34,364 nucleotides of DNA from an uncultured Thiohalocapsa sp. (GCF_913062725.1 NZ_CAJXWY010000045.1:1-34364), one strand, 5' to 3'; positions 16,116-24,549 are shown, counted from the stretch's first letter. Notes: a model not told the origin generated them from the sequence alone. A program made the numbers and translations.

Positions 16116-16868
16116 ATGCAAACACCACCCGCCCAGTCCCCCATCAAGCCGCCGAAGGCTCTGCTGCGCACCGTCGGCCGCGCCATCGCCGAGCACGACA
16201 TGATCCGTGCCGGCGATCGCTTGCTGCTTGGCGTGTCCGGCGGCAAGGATTCGCTGTCGCTGCTTGCGATCCTGCAACACCTGCAGACCTACGCACCGGT
16301 CAGCTTCGAGCTCGCCGCCGTGACGGTGGACCCGCAAGTACCCGGCTTCGCGCCGGCGCAGCTGGCGGCACACATGGATGCCCTCGGTGTGCGCTGGTTC
16401 CTGGAAGCCCAGCCCATCATGGAAGAGGCCCGCGCGCGCATGGACGGCGATTCATTCTGCGCCTATTGCGCACGCATGAAGCGCGGCATCATGTATCGGC
16501 TCTGTCGCGAGCACGGCTACAACGTGCTGGCACTGGCGCAGCACCTGGACGACCTCGCCGAAAGCCTGATGATGTCGCTCTTTCGCGGCGGACAACTGCG
16601 CACCATGAAGGCCCATTACCGCAACGACGCCGGCGACCTGCGCATCATTCGCCCGCTCGTGCGCGCGCGCGAGCGCCAGATGGCAGCCTTCGCGGCGGCC
16701 GCCCGGTTGCCGGTCGTGCCGGACAGCTGCCCCGCATGCTTCGACGCCCCCACCGAGCGCGCCCGGATCAAGCGCCTGTTGGCGACCGAAGAGACGGAGA
16801 ATCCGCAGGTCTTCCAGAGCATGCTCCACGCCATGCAGCCGCTGCTGCGCGAGGGAGAGCCACCCTGA
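16116..16868 (+). CDS. ttcA: TtcA-family tRNA thiolation (2-thiocytidine) PP-loop protein
   Basis: A 250-residue PP-loop ATPase. SGGKDS at 41-46 binds ATP. CAYCARMKRG (Cys115, Cys118) and a later cysteine in SCPACFDAP (Cys205/208) correspond to the cysteines that hold the [4Fe-4S] cluster in TtcA. TtcA makes 2-thiocytidine at position 32 of certain tRNAs using ATP and sulfur. The protein is shorter than the E. coli enzyme (about 311 residues), and the second cysteine region lacks the usual CGSQ motif, reading CPACFDA instead. It may therefore be a TtcA-like paralogue with a different target. The rhodanese at 26.3 kb is a possible but unproven sulfur donor. Confidence 0.75.
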   Translation: MQTPPAQSPIKPPKALLRTVGRAIAEHDMIRAGDRLLLGVSGGKDSLSLLAILQHLQTYAPVSFELAAVTVDPQVPGFAPAQLAAHMDALGVRWFLEAQPIMEEARARMDGDSFCAYCARMKRGIMYRLCREHGYNVLALAQHLDDLAESLMMSLFRGGQLRTMKAHYRNDAGDLRIIRPLVRARERQMAAFAAAARLPVVPDSCPACFDAPTERARIKRLLATEETENPQVFQSMLHAMQPLLREGEPP

Positions 16869-16911
16869 CACCCTGCCGGCGCATGCCGAGCCGGTAGGCG
16901 GCGCATCGGGA

Positions 16912-16946
16912 GCGGCTGCGGGCATGCCCAGCCGGCCCGCAGCCGC
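16912..16946 (+). terminator. Large GC hairpin after the ttcA-family gene
   Basis: A perfect 12-bp stem GCGGCTGCGGGC / GCCCGCAGCCGC with an 11-base loop, 44 bases after the stop codon. An outer arm pair GCATGCCG (16881-16888) / CGGCATGC (16949-16956) surrounds it. No T-run follows, so it is better seen as an RNA 3'-end stabiliser or weak terminator. Confidence 0.5.
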
Positions 16947-16956
16947 CACGGCATGC

Positions 16957-17200
16957 CATCCTGCCGGCGCCGTCCCGAGGCCACGGCCCGCCGGCGCCCC
17001 GCCATCGGGGCTCGCACCCGCCGAATACTCAGGTTTGGACTAATCTTTAGGTGCAGATGCGAGCGCGCCGGCATCGCCTGCCGAGCGTGAACACTCCATC
17101 GTCATCCAATGTCGGGGTGTGGCGATTGCAACGCCCCGGTCCTGATCGTGCGGCGACGCGCCGTCGCAAGCCATGGCGTCCGCCAGCGGAGCGCACAATC
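16957..17200. other. Gene-free stretch upstream of the CheW-like gene
   Basis: GC-rich DNA with one AT-richer island (about 17026-17052) that could carry a promoter. No protein signature was recognised on either strand, although open frames pass through. Confidence 0.35.
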
Positions 17201-17785
17201 ATGGATCTGCAGCGGAATTGCCGCGTTACAGTGTACACCGTCCGCGCTGTTCGCAGCCTGATCGCCGAAGGCGTCGACACCTGCCTGGGTCTGCCACGGC
17301 TGACGCCGTTGGAGCAGACGGCGCCCTGGGTGCTCGGCGCCTTCGAGCTGCGCGGCGACTTGGTGCCCGTGGTCAGCCTCGGCGTGCTGCGTGGCGAGCC
17401 GATCCCATCGGCGGCGGTGACGGATTTGGTGCTCGTGGTGCTGAGTGCGGGCTATCCGCTGGGCCTGCACAGCACCCGGCCCGTGCGTATCGAGTCGTTG
17501 GCCGCGACCAACGCTGGGCGCAACGCTGGGCACGCGCGTCGATCGCCGCGGCGGTTGGTCCCGCACCCCGTCGGCCTCGGCTATGTCGACCTGAGCCGGC
17601 TTCGCCTCACCGGCGTCGACGTCGCCGGCCGCAGCGATGCCGAGGCACGGCTCGCGCAGTTCGAACGGCATTTGTCGGCGCAGGCGCTGGAGCGGTTGGA
17701 GCAGCGCACGCGGCGCTATGCCGGCGACTTCGCCGGCCCTCGCCCACCGCCGCCGCTGACGCAAACGCCGGCACAGCAGCGCTGA
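17201..17785 (+). CDS. Orphan CheW-like domain protein
   Basis: A 194-residue protein. Residues about 15-145 resemble the CheW SH3-like fold: LPRLTPLEQTAPWVLGAFEL, then RGDLVPVVSLGVL, is the conserved adaptor core. CheW proteins link chemoreceptors to the CheA kinase. The C-terminal tail (LARLAQFERHLSAQALERLE-like helix, then a Pro-rich end) is not part of the standard domain. The first strand looks wrong in this frame; LPRYSVH, a better CheW N-terminus, occurs in the adjacent frame just upstream, so a frameshift near 17220-17250 is possible. No other chemotaxis gene is nearby. The start is uncertain and the ribosome site weak. Confidence 0.55.
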   Translation: MDLQRNCRVTVYTVRAVRSLIAEGVDTCLGLPRLTPLEQTAPWVLGAFELRGDLVPVVSLGVLRGEPIPSAAVTDLVLVVLSAGYPLGLHSTRPVRIESLAATNAGRNAGHARRSPRRLVPHPVGLGYVDLSRLRLTGVDVAGRSDAEARLAQFERHLSAQALERLEQRTRRYAGDFAGPRPPPPLTQTPAQQR

Positions 17786-17896
17786 CGGAGAGCGACCGGC
17801 CGCGGGCGCCAGCGCCAGTCCGTCAGCCACCCACCGGCGACAGCTCGTGGCTGGATTCGACCGTCAGCATCACGGCTCAGACCCGCACCGCCGGGC

Positions 17897-19429
17897 TCAA
17901 GCGCGCCAGCCGTTCAGGATGTCCATGCAGATGCGGTTCATGTCGCGGGCGCGCTGCGCGCTGTCCGCTTCGGTGTAAGCCCGCAGCTCGGGTGCGTTGC
18001 CGGAGGGTCGCAGATGTGCGATCTCGCCGCTCGTGAAGATGATGCGCACGCCGTCGGTGTGATCCACGGCGGCCACATCGCCGAAGGCGGCGCCGAACAC
18101 CGCCGCCGCGGCGTCACCATCGGCGGCGCGGTCTCCGCTCGCAAAGGCGGCGAGCCGCCGGGCGCTGAGCGCGGTCGGGAAGTCGGTGATGCGATCGCTG
18201 TAGGTGAAGCGCCCGGGCAGCTCCGCCGCCAAGTCAGCCACGGACATGTCCCGGCGCCGCGCCGCACCGAGGATGGCCACGGCAACGATGACCGCGTCCC
18301 GGGTCGGCAACGGCGGCAGACGTCGGCCGTCTCGGGCAATAGCCGTCTCGGTGAGAAAGCCGCCATTGGCCTCGTAGCCCACCACCGGTGCCAGGGCGCG
18401 CGCACGCAGGGCCTGCATGCCGGCGATGACATAGGGCGAGCCGATGCGGGTGCGTAGCACCTCGGCGAACCAGCCGCAGCGCTCCACCGCCGTATTCGAG
18501 CTCACCGGTGTCACGACAGCGGCGGCGCCGAGCTCCCGGGCGCAGAGGATGCCGGCGATGTCACCGCGCAGCCAGTGGCCTTCGGCATCTGCGATCAGCG
18601 GCCGGTCGCCGTCGCCATCGGCGGAGACCAGGGCATCGAAGTCCCCGCGCGCCGCCCAGCCCCGGGCGAGCTCGACATCCTGGGCACGAATGGCCTCTGT
18701 ATCCACGGGTATGAAGCTGTCGGCACGGCCGAGCCGGGTCACCCTGGCGCCCAACCCCGTCAGCACCGCATGGAAGGCGTCGCGGGCGACGCTCGAGTGC
18801 TCGTACAGCCCCACGCTGAGCCCGGCCAGCCAATCCCGCGGAAAAAACGCCAGGTAACGACTCAGATAGGCCTCGAGCGCCGCGGATTCCGCCGCTGGCA
18901 ACGACGGCGGGTCCAGCAGGCCGCCGTCTGCGTCGAAGGCGCCCGCCGGCAGCTCGACCATTTGTGCGCGAATGCCCGCCTCATCGTCCTTGAGGATCTC
19001 CCCCGTGGGCAGGTTGAACTTGATGCCGTTCCGGTCGTCGGGGATGTGCGAGCCGGTGACCATCATCGTTGGCATGTTGCGGGCGATGCCGTGGGCGGCC
19101 AGCGCCGGCGTGGGAATGCGCCCGAAGTTGCGGGGACGACAGCCCGCCGCCCGCACCGCGGCGGCGCACGCGGCCATGATGCGCCCGGTGCTGGGCCGGT
19201 AGTCGCCGGCGATGCCGACGTCACCACCGGCGGCGAGCCGGCCCGCGCTGCGCAGATGCTGCACGAACCCTGAGGTATAGGCGAAGCAGACGCTGTCGGT
19301 CATGTCCGACACACGCCCACGGGCGCCACTGGTGCCAAACTTGACACCACTTGCGGCCATCAGGTCATCAATCTTGAGCACGGCGTCGTCCCCGGGGCAG
19401 GCGTCTGTCGGCGAAGGCAAAGCCGACAT
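17897..19429 (-). CDS. Phosphohexomutase (phosphomannomutase/phosphoglucomutase family)
   Basis: A 510-residue alpha-D-phosphohexomutase. The substrate-entry motif is FGTSGARG (31-38), the catalytic phosphoserine loop is VTGSHIPDDRNGIKF with Ser127, the metal loop is DGDGDR (271-276), and the C-terminal phosphate-binding stretch is RPSGNAPELR. Enzymes of this type interconvert 1- and 6-phosphates of hexoses for polysaccharide or lipopolysaccharide precursors. The frame is open further upstream, but the ATG of MSALPSPTDA was chosen because the family begins close before the FGTSGARG motif and the longer N-terminus is low-complexity basic sequence. It is divergently placed from the kinase gene. 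Which sugar it uses cannot be told. Confidence 0.85.
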   Translation of the reverse strand: MSALPSPTDACPGDDAVLKIDDLMAASGVKFGTSGARGRVSDMTDSVCFAYTSGFVQHLRSAGRLAAGGDVGIAGDYRPSTGRIMAACAAAVRAAGCRPRNFGRIPTPALAAHGIARNMPTMMVTGSHIPDDRNGIKFNLPTGEILKDDEAGIRAQMVELPAGAFDADGGLLDPPSLPAAESAALEAYLSRYLAFFPRDWLAGLSVGLYEHSSVARDAFHAVLTGLGARVTRLGRADSFIPVDTEAIRAQDVELARGWAARGDFDALVSADGDGDRPLIADAEGHWLRGDIAGILCARELGAAAVVTPVSSNTAVERCGWFAEVLRTRIGSPYVIAGMQALRARALAPVVGYEANGGFLTETAIARDGRRLPPLPTRDAVIVAVAILGAARRRDMSVADLAAELPGRFTYSDRITDFPTALSARRLAAFASGDRAADGDAAAAVFGAAFGDVAAVDHTDGVRIIFTSGEIAHLRPSGNAPELRAYTEADSAQRARDMNRICMDILNGWRA

Positions 19430-19632
19430 GTTATACCCGTCGCACCCCGACTTGTGGTTTTTGCCGGCCGGGTCGCGACCGACGGGGACTGCCGTGGAGG
19501 CGCCGCCGTAGGCCGCACCGACCTGCTGATACGGGCGCCGGCGCCTGGCGCTTGACGTACGCCGGGATTCGACAACCATGGCATGGCTGACACACGGCGC
19601 CGCAGCGGCGACAATCGAACGACCAGGGCATA

Positions 19633-19670
19633 TCTACAGGGACGTATTCACGGCGTCCCCCGCCTGGCGC
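19633..19670 (+). repeat. Dispersed palindromic repeat, short copy
   Basis: Contains GGGACGTATTCACGGCGTCC, which folds as GGGACG/CGTCCC with a 9-base loop, and ends CGCCTGGCGC. It is identical to 19733-19770. Confidence 0.8.
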
Positions 19671-19705
19671 AAGCCGCTGCGGGCTGAGTGGCGGCGGGCG
19701 GGGGT

Positions 19706-19770
19706 CTCGACCACAGGGATGCGGTCGTGAAGTCTACAGGGACGTATTCACGGCGTCCCCCGCCTGGCGC
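19706..19770 (+). repeat. Dispersed palindromic repeat, long copy
   Basis: Same unit as at 19633-19670, preceded by a second hairpin (CGACC...GGTCG around CAGGGATG). The full two-hairpin form occurs inverted at the right edge of the window. The pattern is REP-like. Confidence 0.8.
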
Positions 19771-19813
19771 CACCCAGCCCGCAGACACCGAGAGGCGACG
19801 GGTAGAGGTCAGC

Positions 19814-21448
19814 ATGAGCAACCCCAGCAGGTCCGAAGGTTTCAGTCCAGCGCCGCCGGGGTCAGGCGATGCCGACCCCGCGCGCGCGGCCTGCGTCCTG
19901 TTGGTAGATGACATCCCGTCCAATCTGCGGGTCCTGTACGAAAGCCTGAACGGCCACGACTACCGCCTATTGGTGGCCAACGACGGCGCCCAGGCGCTGG
20001 CCATCGCTCAGCGCGCCCGCCCGGAACTGGTGCTGCTCGACATCATGATGCCGGATATGGACGGCTTCGAAGTATGCCGACAGCTGAAGGCCCACGGCGA
20101 TACCGCCGATATCGCCGTCATCTTCCTCTCGGCCCTGGACGACGCCGCAGACAAGATCCACGGCTTGGCGCTGGGCGCCGTGGACTACGTGACCAAGCCC
20201 TTCCATCCGCAGGAAGTGGCGGCGCGGGTCGCGGCCCATTGCAAAATCCTGCGCCTCGAGCGCGAGCTCGGTCAGCGCAACCGGCAACTGGAGCTGGTGC
20301 AGGGCCGCATCCTGCACTCGATGGTGGAGGGCGTGCTCGGGCTCGATGCGGAAGGTCGAGCGCGCTTCGTCAATCCCGCCGCCGAGCGCTTGTTCGGCCT
20401 GCGCGCCGAATATCTGCTGGCGCGCGGACTCGCGGACTGGGAGCCCATGCGACTGCGCGAGAGCGCCCGGCGCGTGCTCGCCGAGCAACGCGAGCTGAGC
20501 CTCGATGAGATTGCCCTGCCGCGCCCGGACGCTAGCACGGTGCCGGTGGAGGTGCGCGTCGCCCCCGTCGTCGATGCCGGGGACGCCGCCGGGGTGGTGG
20601 TGGTGCTGCGGGACCTGAGCGAGCGCCGGCGCGCGCAAGCCAAGCTGGATCGCACCGCTGACGAGCTGCATCGCTCGCACCGTGAGCTGCGAGCCGCGCA
20701 GCTGCAGCTGATGCAGGCGGCCAAGCTGGAATCCGTCGGCCGACTCGCCGCCGGTGTTGCGCACGAGGTCAAGAATCCGCTCGCCATCGCACAGCTCGGA
20801 CTCGATTACCTGGAGCAGGTAGCAGGCGCGGATGACGTCTCCTGCCAAGTGCTCACGGATATGCAGCAGGCACTCGCGCGGGCGGATACCGTCGTGCACG
20901 GTCTGCTGGAGCTCTCGCGCGAGCACGACCTGGCACTCAGGCCGGGCGCGATCAATGACGCCCTTCACAACAGCCTGCAGCTGGTACGCCACGAGCTCAC
21001 GCGAAGACAGATTGGCGTGTGCATCAGCCTCGCCGACGACATTCCCGAGCGCCCCATCGATGCCGACAAGCTGCAGCAAGCCTTCCTGAACCTGCTCATC
21101 AATGCGATGCACGCGATCGCGCGTGGTGGCACCTTGATGATCCACAGCAGCCTATGTGCGCTGCCGAGCCACGAGCTCGGGCCGCATGCCCGGGATGCGG
21201 GCTTCCTGGCCGGCGATCCCGTGATTCGCATCGCCATCGAAGACACCGGCCCCGGCATCGACCCGGGCGATCTGGATCGGTTGTTCGACCCCTATTTCAC
21301 CACCAAGCGCCAGGGCGAAGGGACGGGGCTGGGATTGTCGGTTACCCACAACATCGTTAGGCTGCACGGTGGCAGCGTCGAACTGTTCAATCGCGCAGCG
21401 GGCGGCGCCTGTGCGCTGGTGCTCTTCCCGCCTGAGGCCGCTGCCTGA
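19814..21448 (+). CDS. REC-PAS-HisKA-HATPase sensor kinase (soluble)
   Basis: A 544-residue protein without membrane segments. An N-terminal receiver domain (about 25-145; acidic pair Asp32/33, phosphoacceptor Asp76 in LLDIMMPDMDG, Lys128 in TKPF) is followed by a PAS domain (about 160-275), a HisKA domain with His317 in VAHEVKNP, and an HATPase domain (N box NLLINAMHAI, G1 DTGPGID, G2 GTGLGLS). A receiver at the front suggests that an upstream kinase phosphorylates it and so tunes its own kinase output. The start ATG of MSNPSRSEGF follows GGTAGAGGTC. The separate receiver protein at 21567-21944 is the likely target. The signal is unknown. Confidence 0.9.
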   Translation: MSNPSRSEGFSPAPPGSGDADPARAACVLLVDDIPSNLRVLYESLNGHDYRLLVANDGAQALAIAQRARPELVLLDIMMPDMDGFEVCRQLKAHGDTADIAVIFLSALDDAADKIHGLALGAVDYVTKPFHPQEVAARVAAHCKILRLERELGQRNRQLELVQGRILHSMVEGVLGLDAEGRARFVNPAAERLFGLRAEYLLARGLADWEPMRLRESARRVLAEQRELSLDEIALPRPDASTVPVEVRVAPVVDAGDAAGVVVVLRDLSERRRAQAKLDRTADELHRSHRELRAAQLQLMQAAKLESVGRLAAGVAHEVKNPLAIAQLGLDYLEQVAGADDVSCQVLTDMQQALARADTVVHGLLELSREHDLALRPGAINDALHNSLQLVRHELTRRQIGVCISLADDIPERPIDADKLQQAFLNLLINAMHAIARGGTLMIHSSLCALPSHELGPHARDAGFLAGDPVIRIAIEDTGPGIDPGDLDRLFDPYFTTKRQGEGTGLGLSVTHNIVRLHGGSVELFNRAAGGACALVLFPPEAAA

Positions 21449-21566
21449 GGCGGTCATCTCCGGGGCGCTTGCCCGGGGCGGCGTGATGGCTGCACGCACG
21501 CCAGCGCGAGCCCGCCTCACGCGCCCGCAGCAGACATCCGCACAACACCAACAGGAACCCCACCCT

Positions 21567-21944
21567 GTGAGCAAAAAGAAGATTCTGTTGGTGGATGATG
21601 AGCCCGCCCTCACCCGCATGCTTCGACTGAATCTGGAGCAGACGGGGCGCTTCGAGGTCCGCGAAGAGAACCACGGCAGCCAGGCGCTGCGGGTGGTCCG
21701 GGAGTTTCGTCCGGACCTGGTGTTCCTCGACGTCATGATGCCCGACATCGGCGGCGATGAAGTGGCGGAGCAGCTGAAGCAGGATCCAGCCCTCAGCGGC
21801 GTCAGGTATGCCTTCCTCACCGCCATCGTCACCAAGCGCGAGACGGGTGCCGGCGCCGCCGAGATCTCCGGCGAGACCTTTCTGGCGAAACCGGTCAAGC
21901 GCGAAGAGCTGTTGGCGGTGGTCGACGAGCTACTTGGCGCATGA
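21567..21944 (+). CDS. Single-domain response regulator
   Basis: A 125-residue CheY-like receiver with no output domain. Acidic pair Asp10/11 (LLVDDEPA), phosphoacceptor Asp55 in FLDVMMPDIGG, Thr at LTAI and Lys108 in LAKPVK. The GTG start is preferred because AGGAA lies 9 bases upstream and the receiver fold begins right after it; the frame is open further up. It lies 118 bases after the kinase gene on the same strand and is probably its phosphotransfer partner. It may act by protein-protein contact as CheY and Spo0F do. Confidence 0.88.
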   Translation: MSKKKILLVDDEPALTRMLRLNLEQTGRFEVREENHGSQALRVVREFRPDLVFLDVMMPDIGGDEVAEQLKQDPALSGVRYAFLTAIVTKRETGAGAAEISGETFLAKPVKREELLAVVDELLGA

Positions 21945-21999
21945 CCATGGTGCTGGGTCGGGCGTCCACACATGACGGCTGGCGTGTCCACGGGTGTCG

Positions 22000-22036
22000 G
22001 CCGGTGCATTCAGCAGCCAGACCGGCGCCGTTTTTT
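22000..22036 (+). terminator. Possible terminator after the response regulator gene
   Basis: A 6-bp stem GCCGGT/ACCGGC with a 15-base loop, then GCCG and six T residues at 22031-22036. The stem is short, so confidence is modest. Confidence 0.4.
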
Positions 22037-22190
22037 CCCCACTGCAACCATGCTATGGTCCGCGCTGTCCACCGCCTTAGAGTGTGCGTGCGCGCACTGC
22101 ACCCGCCGGTGGCGGCAAGGCGCTAGAGAAAACCGCACACATAGAGTTGCGGTTACCACACCGAGACCACTGAATTAAGGAGCGATCCAC

Positions 22191-22976
22191 ATGATCGACA
22201 GCAAACGCCTCCTGCTCGGCGCATCGGCCGCCGTGCTCGGTCCCATGCTGGGCCTGGCCCTGACACCGGTGCAGGCGCAGCCCGCCGCGCCGGCACCCGC
22301 GCCCGGCCCGGAGCAGGCACGCGCCGACATGGAACAGCGTATGGAAGCCGCCATGGCCGAGCGCAACGAGCGATATCAGGACCTGCGCAAGCGCGCGGCC
22401 GAAGTGGGCCTGGAACTGCCGGAGATGCCGCCCTGGGCCGACGGCGGTCTGCCCCAGCCACCGGCGGGCATGGAGCCTCCTCCCATGCCTCAGATGCCGC
22501 AGCCCGCCGCAGGCATGGCCACCGAGCGCCCGCCCATGACGCGCGAAGCATTCGAGGCCATGCGCCAGCAGCGCTGGGAGGCCATGCGCGAGCGCGCCAA
22601 GGCCATGGGCCGCGAGCTCCCGGAGACGCCACCTTGGGAGGCGGCGGAGCAGCGCCGCAAGGAAATGCTCGAGAAGTACGAGGCATACCGGGCCACCATC
22701 GAGGCCATGACCGACGAGCAGAAAGAGGCCATCGCCGCCCTCTTCGGTAGTCGTGCCGCAGAGCCACACATCATGCCGCAGGGACCGATGGGCGGACCGA
22801 TGGGCGGACCCTGCGCGTCTGCGAGCCGCGGCCAGCCCTGCGGACGCGGCATGATGCCGGGTTACGGCCCTGGCCCCAGGATGGGTCCGGCCATGATGCC
22901 GGCCATGCCCATGATGCCCGCCGGCGGCGATGAGGGCACCGAAGCGCCCGCGCAACCGCCCGAGCCAGCGGGCTGA
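22191..22976 (+). CDS. Exported Met/Pro-rich protein of unknown function
   Basis: A 261-residue protein with a signal peptide (MIDSKRLLLGASAAVLGPML, with cleavage likely after the AQA near residue 30). The mature part has two related units, each a charged helix ending in ELPEMPPW or ELPETPPW (about residues 65-82 and 130-150). An EQKEAIAALFG segment and a Met/Pro/Gly-rich tail with PMGGPMGGP and clusters of Met follow. There are two cysteines in the tail (PCASASRGQPCGRG). Likely periplasmic; Met-rich tails can bind copper, but that is only a possibility. Strong AAGGAG ribosome site 8 bases upstream. A stem-loop follows the stop. Confidence 0.7.
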   Translation: MIDSKRLLLGASAAVLGPMLGLALTPVQAQPAAPAPAPGPEQARADMEQRMEAAMAERNERYQDLRKRAAEVGLELPEMPPWADGGLPQPPAGMEPPPMPQMPQPAAGMATERPPMTREAFEAMRQQRWEAMRERAKAMGRELPETPPWEAAEQRRKEMLEKYEAYRATIEAMTDEQKEAIAALFGSRAAEPHIMPQGPMGGPMGGPCASASRGQPCGRGMMPGYGPGPRMGPAMMPAMPMMPAGGDEGTEAPAQPPEPAG

Positions 22977-22997
22977 CACAGCCCACCGCCGACGATC

Positions 22998-23031
22998 CAT
23001 ACGGCCAACCCCAGCGGGGATTGGCCGTATG
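22998..23031. terminator. Long bidirectional hairpin after the exported protein gene
   Basis: CATACGGCCAA pairs with TTGGCCGTATG and encloses CCCC/GGGG, giving about 15 paired bases with one bulged A. There is no T-run, so it may act in transcript ending or stability on either strand. Confidence 0.55.
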
Positions 23032-23226
23032 CATTCCAAGTCACGCCGCCACCCCGCATGACGCTGCGGCCGCACCCGTGCGCGCGCACAGACGGCGAAC
23101 CTGAGGGCTCATCAGGCAACCCGACCCGGCGTAGACGCCGGCACGCGCCAAGCTCAAGCCCCTGCACCATCATCGAGACCGTCGTCGCGTGCAGCGCGGC
23201 GGACGCCATCTGCCGAGAGTATGCCC

Positions 23227-23805
23227 ATGAATTTGCTCCGTAACCTATTTGCCGTCATCGGCCTGATCTTCGTCGCCATCCTGCTCATCGGCGCCGTCAC
23301 CCTGGGACCGCGCCTCGCCAAGCTCGACCCTGGCTTCCCGCAGGCCTACGGGGCCTTCGCTGGACGGCTTCTGGAAAGTGGCGATCCCGGCGTCGCGATG
23401 ATGTGGTCGGAGCCGGTTCAGGAGGGGCTGAGCGTCGAGGATGTGACCACTTCCCTGAAGAGTCTTGCCACCAACAAAAACCTGCTGTTCGTTGGCGAGT
23501 CGCCCTTCTATCAACAAGTTGAGGCCGTCACCGGAGAAGACTACCGTTATGTAAACTTCTTGTCCTTCTGCGACGCCCAGGTTGGCAAGATGATGCTGGA
23601 CTACCGCGACCAATACAGCGGTTTCATGCCTTGCCGCATCGCTTTGGTCGAAGATAAGGACGGTAATCTCGCCCTCTACTCCATGAATCTGGACCTGATG
23701 ATCTACGGTGGTGAGCCGCTGCCACCCGAGCTCAAGGCGGAGGCGCTGCGCATGCGAGACACCATCCGTGACATCATGCGTGGGGCTGCGGCGGGAGAGT
23801 TCTAA
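23227..23805 (+). CDS. DUF302-domain membrane-anchored protein
   Basis: A 192-residue protein with an N-terminal membrane segment (NLFAVIGLIFVAILLIGAV, about 6-24) and a DUF302 domain (about 70-165). The domain shows the typical SFCDAQVGKMM...GFMPCRIALV pair of cysteine-containing motifs, then VEDKDGNLALYSMN. DUF302 proteins are common in sulfur-oxidising and other proteobacteria and have no settled function; the domain probably faces the periplasm. The second ATG is chosen because GAGAG lies 7 bases before it; the ATG at 23221 is too close to that site. The gene is visibly less GC-rich than its neighbours. Confidence 0.75.
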   Translation: MNLLRNLFAVIGLIFVAILLIGAVTLGPRLAKLDPGFPQAYGAFAGRLLESGDPGVAMMWSEPVQEGLSVEDVTTSLKSLATNKNLLFVGESPFYQQVEAVTGEDYRYVNFLSFCDAQVGKMMLDYRDQYSGFMPCRIALVEDKDGNLALYSMNLDLMIYGGEPLPPELKAEALRMRDTIRDIMRGAAAGEF

Positions 23806-23812
23806 GCGCCGA

Positions 23813-24412
23813 TCACTCCGCCGGCAGTTGCAGCCACCGAGCAAGCTGCGTCTGAACCGCTTCGACGCCGAGACCGCTCGCGGCGGAGAAGACCTCGACC
23901 CCGATTTGCGTGTCGGTGCATTCCCGGCGAACCGCCGCGAGCTGGCGCTGCATGGCACCGCGCCCGAGCTTATCGGCTTTGGTAAGCAGCACCAGCATCG
24001 GCAGCTCAGCGGCGCTGCCCCAGGCGAGCATGTGGCGGTCGATTGCCGTCAGCGGATGACGGATGTCCATCACCACCACCAGTCCCTGCAGACATTGGCG
24101 GCGCCGTAAATAGTCCTCCATCAGCGCCTGCCAGCCCGCCTTCACGGCTTGCGAGACCTTGGCGAAGCCGTAGCCGGGCAGATCCACCAGACGGCGGTCT
24201 TCATCGAGCTGAAAGAACACCAACTGTTGGGTGCGCCCGGGGGTACGGCTCGTGCGGGCGAGGCTGCGCTGGTGGCAGATGCGGTTGATGGCGCTGGATT
24301 TACCAGCATTGGAGCGCCCGGCGAAAGCGATCTCCAACCCGCAATCCGGCGGTGTGCCGGCGCGCGAGCCGGCGGCCGTGAGAAACTGCGCGCGTTGAAA
24401 GTGCGGATGCAT
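23813..24412 (-). CDS. engB: Ribosome biogenesis GTPase EngB/YsxC/YihA
   Basis: A 199-residue small GTPase. G1 is GRSNAGKSS (32-40), G2 lies around SRTPGRTQ (54-61), G3 is DLPGYGFAKV (about 76-85), G4 is LTKADKL (about 142-148) and G5 is FSAASG. EngB binds GTP and helps late assembly of the 50S ribosomal subunit. The ATG of MHPHFQRAQF was chosen because it matches the usual distance to G1; the longer open frame adds 40 residues without homology. It converges with the DUF302 gene with only a few bases between the stop codons. Confidence 0.92.
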   Translation of the reverse strand: MHPHFQRAQFLTAAGSRAGTPPDCGLEIAFAGRSNAGKSSAINRICHQRSLARTSRTPGRTQQLVFFQLDEDRRLVDLPGYGFAKVSQAVKAGWQALMEDYLRRRQCLQGLVVVMDIRHPLTAIDRHMLAWGSAAELPMLVLLTKADKLGRGAMQRQLAAVRRECTDTQIGVEVFSAASGLGVEAVQTQLARWLQLPAE

Positions 24413-24549
24413 GGCTGTCGGCCCTTGGTGCTGTGCTTCAGCGATACTTGGCGTCGGTCGATGCTGAGGGCAGACTTCAGTGGGCTGAATGGTGGCGTAT
24501 GGGGACATGCTCTGCGGCTGACCGCGCCGCACCGATCAACCGTGCGGGC

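Larger units (their letters stand above)
19430..19813. other. Intergenic region between phosphohexomutase and kinase genes, with two dispersed repeats
   Basis: 384 bases without a gene. They contain two copies of a hairpin repeat exactly 100 bases apart. Promoters for both divergent genes must lie here, but I see no clear consensus. Confidence 0.6.

Noticed and set aside
19967..21145. 392-residue minus-strand frame within the kinase gene
   Set aside because: Antisense shadow; all kinase and receiver motifs lie on the plus strand.
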